From: Cerrena zonata
Lineage: Eukaryota; Basidiomycota; Agaricomycetes; Polyporales; Cerrenaceae
DNA: 64,000 nucleotides
Direction of reading: 5' to 3'
NCBI GenBank assembly: GCA_038087015.1
Contig: JASBNA010000071.1
Location: 124,001-188,000 of the forward strand
The notes beneath the pieces are model-generated. The model was not told where the DNA came from, made no database searches, and saw only the letters and a program-made list of their open reading frames with translations. The translations under genes were made by a program, and so were the position numbers. This document shows positions 57,794 to 64,000 of this stretch, piece after piece. Each line of letters begins with the position of its first letter. The stretch's first letter is position 1.

Positions 57794-60175
57794 CTATCGG
57801 CGGTCACTTGGTCTGCCTCGTTCCGCAGGCAATGGCCTGTCATTAGGCCCTTTGACATGGGCGTAGCGTTTAGCATCACTAACTCGACTGGTCAGGTTCA
57901 GCACTGAGAAAGAAAGCAGAATATCGTACATTGATATCCTCTCCGGGATAGATAAATCGACCGGGGGTTGGATGTCAAGGTCTTCTAGCATGTTTTCGTC
58001 TTGTTCACGCAACCATGTGGGGTCGTAGCAGTTTCTGGGTAGGCCACGTATAGCACGTGAGTCTACCTCTAGGCTGCTCTCCACACGGTAACGAGGCCAA
58101 TTTCCGGCGGTGGCACGGCCTACTGAAGAAAAGCGGGATTGTAGATGGATGAGATCAAGAATTCGCATAACGTTTGTCAATTCGGGTGAGCGCCATGGCA
58201 GCTTCACTATCCTGTACCGTGGAGGAGTCAACGTTTTACCAGTTTTTCCTGTGTCAGTCTCGTCGCCACTTATAGCGCCTGTACCCATGGTGTCGAGAAG
58301 GTTGGAGAACTTCCTAAGAGCAGACATTGAGCTCGCGATATCCAACCGACGCATACCTAGCTGCATGTCCTCCGTCAGTGACACCTTTTCGTTCGCCACT
58401 TTCATATCACTCACACTTTTACATCTACTGTTCCTAATGTCCCTCACAAAGTTCTTCTCTAAACGTTCTTGTTGTCGTGGCTCCATGTGATCCACATTGA
58501 TGAGCTCATATTGTCTCACCAAGGCAGGAATATGTCGAAGAACCTGCTCCTGAACGACACGCACATCATCCGTGATGCAGTCCTTTGTCTCGACATACAA
58601 TCGCGCTAGAATCAGAGCGCCACGCTGGTTCCAGAGGCTTCTCTTCCTGTAGCCCATGACATCGAGGTTGAAGTTCTCCTTTGTGGGTCCCCCGCGTTTG
58701 GTCTTTTCTACTAAATCGACTTCCTTCTTGGTCGGCGGTTTGGGGAATGGCGATTTCTTGGTATCTCGACCCATAAGAAACATTGTCACTTTCCTCAGTT
58801 GATTCTACAGGTAACAGAGATAAGAGGTAAGCTTTCACGTAAAGAGAATCGACGAACCTGAAGAAGTTTAACCTCCAATGAAGCACTTTGCCTAGCGAGT
58901 CGTGGGGGCCGCCGGGTCTTCGGGACAGGTGCGTAGTCAAGGGTAACGGGCCGTTGGGGAGTCTGTCTGGACGAATAGTCCGCAACACTACCCCGCCGAA
59001 GGATTTCTTCCATTGCATGGTACAAGGGAAGGATATCCCGAGCCTCGAGAGCTGCCTTCTGGAAAACAATCCGGCTTCGTGACAACACTCATAAATAATC
59101 TAACATAGGGATGACATACTGGTTTACTCTTCTCAAGATGTCTCTGAGTACGGTGCTAGAGGTGCGATGAGTCAGAGAATTACCAGTAGTGAGGTACAAA
59201 ATCACTTACAAGCTGGACTTCAGGTACCATGTCCTCATCATCGCCCTCATTCTCATCATCACCGCATGATCCGTCATCATCATCATCATCATCATCCTGG
59301 TCATGGCGTGAATCGTCAGTATCATCATTATCACCACTCCCTTTTGTGGTTCTGATTCTGACTTTCTTCGCTTTCTGCCCCTGCAACGTACCGCGACGAT
59401 GCCATTCCTGCCTTACCGTTCCGGCGCTTCCATTCTTTGACGTCCCAATATGTAGTCAGTGGATGTCGATCATGCTTCCGAATCTACTGAAGATGACTTA
59501 CATCTGAATTATTGCCAGCTCGCTCGTCCTGTTCAGGAATTTCACTGTTGAAAAGATCTAGCTGTTTCTCTACCTCCACTGAGTCTGTTCTATCGACTGC
59601 TGCAGGATCCATAAGCACATCTTCGTCGGGATGTACTATATATACATGTAGTAAATGGTACTGAGTCGAAGCACCTTGAATTGTCGTATGATAGATAAAT
59701 ACCTTCCTCTCGAATACTCGGCTCCTCCTCGGTGCCACTACTGGCATCTGTAAGGATCGAAAATGTGAATCTCGTGTGATGGGTTCCTGAGTGTCATGCC
59801 ACTTACCAAAAATAGGTGCGACGGCTCCTCCAGTGCTGACCTGAAATGCCGACGCAGGTAGGCCTCCAGATCGAGAGGTCCGCCCCTCAGACATAGGATG
59901 AGCGGAAGATGGCTCAGAATTGCTTTCCGCGTCCATAGTATCCGAGTCTGCGAGTGACGTGTAGTAAGTACTAAGTAGAAGATAACTTAAGGCAAATACA
60001 CACTATCATTGTGATGTGAAGAGACTTCACTGTCAGCGCGTACTTTTTGGAGGATCTGGCTCAGTTGTTCAATAATGCTCTGAGACGACGAGTTTGCTGA
60101 TGGTCCGAGTCCACGCTTGAGAGCGTCATGGCGACGAGAGCGATTCGTACGCGTAGGTCTGTCGACTAGAGACAT
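57794..60175 (-). CDS. Orphan gene K, large acidic-linker protein
   Basis: About 610 residues over nine or so exons, all joining in frame from MSLVDRPTRTNRSRRHDALK (ATG 60175) to GRPSDRR (TAG 57794). The N-terminal third is Ser/Glu-rich disorder; a run of eight Asp sits in a long acidic stretch (HDQDDDDDDDDGSCGDDENE). The rest is helical and basic: LEARDILPLYHAMEEILRRG, a Pro/Lys block, MGYRKRSLWNQRGALILARL, ERLEKNFVRDIRNSR, then LPWRSPELTNVMRILDLIHL, GNWPRYR, GLPRNCYDPTWLREQDE and LDIQPPVDLSIPERI. This last part resembles, from memory, multi-copy hypothetical proteins of Agaricomycetes that may be transposon-associated; I cannot verify that. No known enzymatic motif. Confidence 0.65.
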
Positions 60176-60460
60176 AATGAGGGAGTGTTGCGTTTGTAGA
60201 TCCTCACCCCTTGCCTTATACATGTACAACGCCACTCGACGTTACACCCCAAGAAGTACACGCTTACAGATGCAAGATCTTGTCGTATGGGTCTGACTCC
60301 AGGTATCAACGCCAAACTGATATTACACTGCGCTTTGATTTCTACCCTGTATGGAGCTCTCCGCTTCCCAATGATCATCCCTCCCGCCCAGAATACACGC
60401 CTTTAGCGTGCCGTTCGTTCATGTTTACAAACAAGATTGAAAAATATATTTTAGCCCAAT

Positions 60461-60955
60461 TTAACGCCCAGACAATATAGTCAACGCTATCGCAAGAGTC
60501 TGAACAAAGAGGATTCCCAGAAGCCAATGAATCACGGTTGCCGACCACGGGCTAGCAGCACTATCAAAACGTTGTTGATCCTCGCCGTTGCTCCATCTCT
60601 TCACACATGAATCTAGACGTTTTACATCCGCCTGAAGGAAAGTTGTCAGAAACGCACAGACGCAGGTGCAACCGCATTACCTCAGTGATAGGCTGTTTGA
60701 TGCCATCGAGTGAGTTCAGGGAAGTCAGAAGTCTCTCGAGTATGATCGCTCGTATGAGGGCCTTTTCACGAAAGTTACGTTAGGTAGAAATTGAGAGAGA
60801 GAAGGTTTACCTACTTCATCGTCAATGGTTATCTGCCCCGCGGCTACTGTACGCATGCCGCTAGGGTCGCCTTCCGTGATTGGGTTGTTTCGGATTGGTG
60901 CTGAGTGGCGACCAAGGATCACAGTAGGGGGGAAATCAGCTCGAGGGGGGGGCAT
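60461..60955 (-). CDS. Orphan gene L, small tail-anchored protein
   Basis: About 137 residues in three exons: MPPPRADFPPTVILGRHSAP..ITIDDE, then ALIRAIILERLLTSLNSLDG.., then ADVKRLDSCVKRWSNGEDQQ and a single C-terminal hydrophobic helix (TVIHWLLGILFVQTLAIALT) ending ILSGR, TAA at 60461. Splice sites are canonical (GTAGGT and GTAATG donors). The hydrophobic helix at the extreme C-terminus suggests a tail anchor. Gene M next to it on the same strand also has one late membrane helix. Family not recognised. Confidence 0.55.
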
Positions 60956-61072
60956 CGTGTAACTTGCATCCGTCCAATCTCATGTGCTATTTACACCACA
61001 AAGAAAAATGTGAAGGTTGCACTTCACTTGATCAACAATGTCACGAAATTCTAAGATTATAACAACATGGAA

Positions 61073-61928
61073 CTAGAACGCTGTTCGAGCAGTCAACTCC
61101 GATCGTGCTTTGGTCCACAACGGGCGTGTATCGGCGTGTGGTGAATCAGATCTTACACCAGATCGCACGGTAAGCACAATGGCAGCTACGGCCATGACCA
61201 CAATACACGTAAACTTGATGAGAACACGATCAGGTGGTGACCAGAAACACCTTTGGAGCGTGTTTTCCATTTTTTGAAAGAACGCCCAACATTCCGACCG
61301 CAACAAGACAAATCTGTGGTGGATGACAGGTCGAATCAACGCTATGACGGAATCTTGACGGGGATTATTATCCAGTCTATCATCGATTGGAAGAGGAGTA
61401 TTGACTATCGTGCCGGAGAACGGGAGAGCGTCTTTGGTACGGACGTCAAGCCCTGGACAGTAGAGGAGTCAGCTGCAATGTCAGGCGGCGGATTGGCTAC
61501 TTGACCGACGAAACACGGCCATTCACGAGTGCTTACCATGCGGAAACGTTGCGATTGGACGGGAAAGGCCAGTCACCTTGTGAGAGACGTCGAGACGAGA
61601 CTGAAATCAAAGACGGATTGAACAGGAAAGTCAGTCTAATCATTATTAGGCACTCACCAATTCCGCCTTTACCTCGGCTAGTTCATTCATTAGGCTTGCT
61701 AGACCTTTGTTGAGAGTATCTATCTGACCCTGCTGGGTAGAAATCTCTGCTCGGAGATGAGACAAGTCCGTTTCATCTGATTGTCGTATTTCCGGACATG
61801 CTGCTACTGAACTTTTGAGTCGAATTCACAAGTATTCAATGAAAGAGCTTACCTGGGGAGCATGAAAGACCTTCTGCGCTCTCAATTGGCTCTATCAACA
61901 ACGGCTGGTCGTAGGTCGGAGAACTCAT
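61073..61928 (-). CDS. Orphan gene M, coiled-coil membrane protein
   Basis: Exon chain: MSSPTYDQPLLIEPIESAEG..SCSP; an exon with heptad-like DLSHLRAEISTQQGQIDTLN..LMNELAEVKAEL; two short exons; then SECWAFFQKMENTLQRCFWS and a membrane helix (VLIKFTCIVVMAVAAIVLTV) before a short tail ending ARSELTARTAF, TAG. Start 61928 is the first ATG and lies 230 bp from the divergent gene J. One splice uses a GTCCGT donor, inferred to avoid an in-frame stop, so the middle of the model is uncertain. Architecture (coiled coil, one late membrane helix) is like a small membrane tether. No family recognised. Confidence 0.45.
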
Positions 61929-62159
61929 TGCGGGAGGTCAGGAGAAGTAACCTGTGAGTACGTTTAGGTAAACGCACGGCTTGATAACGGACAGGAAATG
62001 AACACACGTGTATTCAACTCGCGTAAACAGCCTGCGTGTGATCAGGTCCTCGGGTGACTACACGCACTCACAATGAACCTCACGACCGAGGTGCGCATAC
62101 AGTGGTACTCGCACGAGCCTGCAGCACGTTACTATCATCAAGGTTGAAAGGATAAAATC
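61929..62159. promoter_or_regulatory. Divergent promoter of genes M and J
   Basis: 231 bp between two outward starts. No clear TATA box. Confidence 0.4.
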
Positions 62160-63436
62160 ATGACTTCGGGGTCAAGTTTCCATCAAATTTACAAACTGCT
62201 TTTCGATATGCGGCTTACCTATCGTCAAAGTAAGTCTCCCCCATCGTAAATAAGCCCTATATCTGTTAACACTCTCTAATAGAAGTGTGTACTCTTCTCA
62301 CTCATGTACCGCTGAACGAAGAGGGGGAGAAGACATTCAATCTTTCATGGGTGATATCACAAGGTAAGTCCTGAGCCCTGGATGCTGATTTGACCGATGT
62401 TGATTATGAGTAGTCGGGTCTCAGAACATCGGACCCTATGGTGTCACGTACATCAAGAAGGCCCTTGCGTCAGAGGTGAGCATCGCTATGCCTGTCATTG
62501 CTTATCTGTGTCTCATATTAGAGCAGACGATACAGGGTCATATTCAAGTCTTGAACGGTAGTGATTTCCGGGAAGTGTCCTGGCATGACGACGTGGTGTT
62601 TGGGGTAACAGCAAGCGGAGAAAACTAGTAAGTTGGCAGTCTGCTAGCATCAATGCACTCCTTAGTAATACGCGCTTTGAGTTTTAAGGAAAGCGAACAG
62701 TTAAGATTGACTCCCGTAGTGGAGATGGAAGTACCAACTCCAATTCAGGAAGAAGACACATTGACGGAGGAAGATGAAGACGCGACGGGAAATGCCCTTG
62801 AACTGGTGAGCTTTACAGAAATACATCGCCTCATTCGCTTACTGATTGAAGAATATTTCAGGATGTTGGTGGACCGTTGGCGAATGGTATACAGTCCGAA
62901 GACGCTTTGCTAATTTCACCAACATTGAGATACCCAGAATCGTTAGAAGAACTGGATCAGGTGGAGGAAGCTGCGATAACGGTGAGTACTAATAACGCGG
63001 CCATAAGCATAATGTCTAACCTTGTGCAGCAAACACTGGCAGTCGGTACGTTGTCCCTCATCGAGAAATATCTACGGGAAAGCGAAGGCAATCCCACGAT
63101 GATTACGGAGGCACTGAGGGCGGCGGAGGGAGAGGCTTTGGGAAACGGCGAGTTTCGTGAAGTCATGCTCCTTGTAGGTCCCGCCCGTTACTCAGAGTCT
63201 ATCTCTGTTTAACCTCCATTTATGTAGACCCTGCGAAACCTAGCACTGTCTCATGCACGGAAAGCAGCGGTAAGTTTTCATCAATCTTATCCATTTATTG
63301 CAAATTAAAAGAGAAGGTGCAGATGGAAAGGTTAAGTCTTCAGGTAAACGGTTACACGGCGATAATAGCATCGACGTTGCGTAGGAATGAAGAAACCATC
63401 AAAGACTTACGTCGGCACCTCGTTCCGTTCGAGTAA
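62160..63436 (+). CDS. Orphan gene J
   Basis: Multi-exon chain: MTSGSSFHQIYKLLFDMRLT.. (62160), KVCTLLTHVPLNEEGEKTFN.., VGSQNIGPYGVTYIKKALAS, QTIQGHIQVLNGSDFREVSW.., an acidic exon EEDTLTEEDEDATGNALEL, DVGGPLANGIQSEDALLISP.., QTLAVGTLSLIEKYLRESEG.., then LSHARKAA and MERLSLQVNGYTAIIASTLR..HLVPFE, TAA at 63434-63436. The join near 62635-62690 is not resolved. The C-terminal half looks helical. The N-terminal half looks beta-rich and slightly like C2-type folds, but that is a guess. Followed by element R copy f. Family not recognised. Confidence 0.5.
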
Positions 63437-63640
63437 GGGATACTTTGAGACGTCATTTGTGTATTTATGTATGGTTCCGTTGGTATATTATTCATTGCAT
63501 CGGGAAAGGATAGAGAGGGCGAGCTTGAAAAATAAAATTAGAATGAGCACTAACCGGGTCTAGAGTGCGAAAATGAGGTGATCAGAAGGTCTGATAAAAG
63601 ATATCGATGGTGCGTAAGTATAGGTATGAGTGACCAGGCA

Positions 63641-63751
63641 GCAGTTACGACAACACTAAGTTGTCTCGTGCTAGAGGATGAGACGACGCAGAGTCAATCT
63701 CATCTTATGGGTATCAGTGTCATGCGGGCCGCGAAGGTTACCGCCGATACC
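63641..63751 (+). repeat. Element R, copy f
   Basis: Hairpin 1 at 63649-63665: GACAAC/GTTGTC around ACTAA. Linker GCTAGAG. Hairpin 2 at 63677-63704: GATGAGA/TCTCATC and GAC/GTC around GCAGA. Hairpin 3: GCGG/CCGC around CCGCGAAGGTT (63729-63739) with outer GGTATC/GATACC. Confidence 0.9.
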
Positions 63752-64000
63752 ATCCTGGCCATTATTGTGTGCCCGGGGACGAGGAGGAACTTGAAATTGT
63801 CGAGTGCAAGGCAGAGCAGTGACGGAACTCAATTCGAAGCCTCTCGGATTGATGCCATCATATGGGCCCGGACAACACCGACCAACAACGTTCCTGGTGC
63901 TTATATAATATATATCCTTATATATACCCTCATCGACAAAGTACTACTTCTGTGTTCCTTTAGTGGTAACCTATGCGGTCCACTCTAAATTAAAGAACGG
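63752..64000. other. Right edge, possible promoter
   Basis: A TATA-like TTATATAATATATA lies near 63902 on the + strand, with no ATG-initiated gene between it and the edge. Spacing from element R matches that seen before the tiny cationic genes. Confidence 0.4.

Noticed and set aside
59167..59507. His-rich and Ser-rich ORFs on the plus strand
   Set aside because: Antisense of the poly-Asp run of gene K.

Overview
The window reads as nuclear DNA of a filamentous basidiomycete, most likely an Agaricomycete. Coding regions are broken by many 50-70 bp introns with GTRNGT donors, there is an ergosterol gene, P450s and MYND-finger proteins are expanded, and there are relics of a LINE with an RNase H domain and of a Plavaka-type CACTA transposase. 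The species cannot be fixed from the sequence.

Layout. 1-3.4 kb: two paralogous P450s in tail-to-tail orientation (the first cut by the window edge), both carrying an 8-nt micro-exon. 5.0-5.7 kb: first member of a small orphan protein family (called here the GYxVS family). 6.2-10.3 kb: CSC1/OSCA-type (DUF221) stress-gated cation channel. 13.1-13.6 kb: a 538-bp MITE with 14-bp perfect terminal inverted repeats and an 8-bp target duplication. 14.2-15.4 kb: ERG6. 16.6-20.9 kb: a self-sufficient P450-reductase fusion (CYP505 type). 21.6-22.3 kb: a near-identical inverted copy of the first GYxVS gene, divergent from a gene with a possible PD-(D/E)XK core (23.1-24.6 kb). 26.3-28.2 kb: a G3BP-like NTF2+RRM protein. 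29.1-32.4 kb: a PHD-plus-chromodomain protein. 33.5-40.1 kb: three more GYxVS genes and one relic, interrupted by an intron-bearing tRNA-Cys and SWP1 (oligosaccharyltransferase subunit).

40.3-64 kb is an accessory island. It holds an AT-rich block, a (GACT)n tract, a dead LINE split by a decayed antisense BLM10 fragment, three MYND-finger copies (one dead), two related + strand orphan genes next to MYND copies, two paralogous tiny three-exon genes with cationic C-termini, an FHA-kinase of the CHK2/Rad53 type, a Plavaka fragment and a run of orphan genes K-L-M-J.

The most unusual signal is a ~100-120 bp element present six times in this island, always on the + strand. It has three consecutive hairpins whose stems change sequence while keeping pairing and whose loops are conserved (element R). 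I cannot match it to a known RNA or repeat. It lies just upstream of both tiny cationic genes and just downstream of several orphan genes, and one copy ends 249 bp before the right edge of the window.
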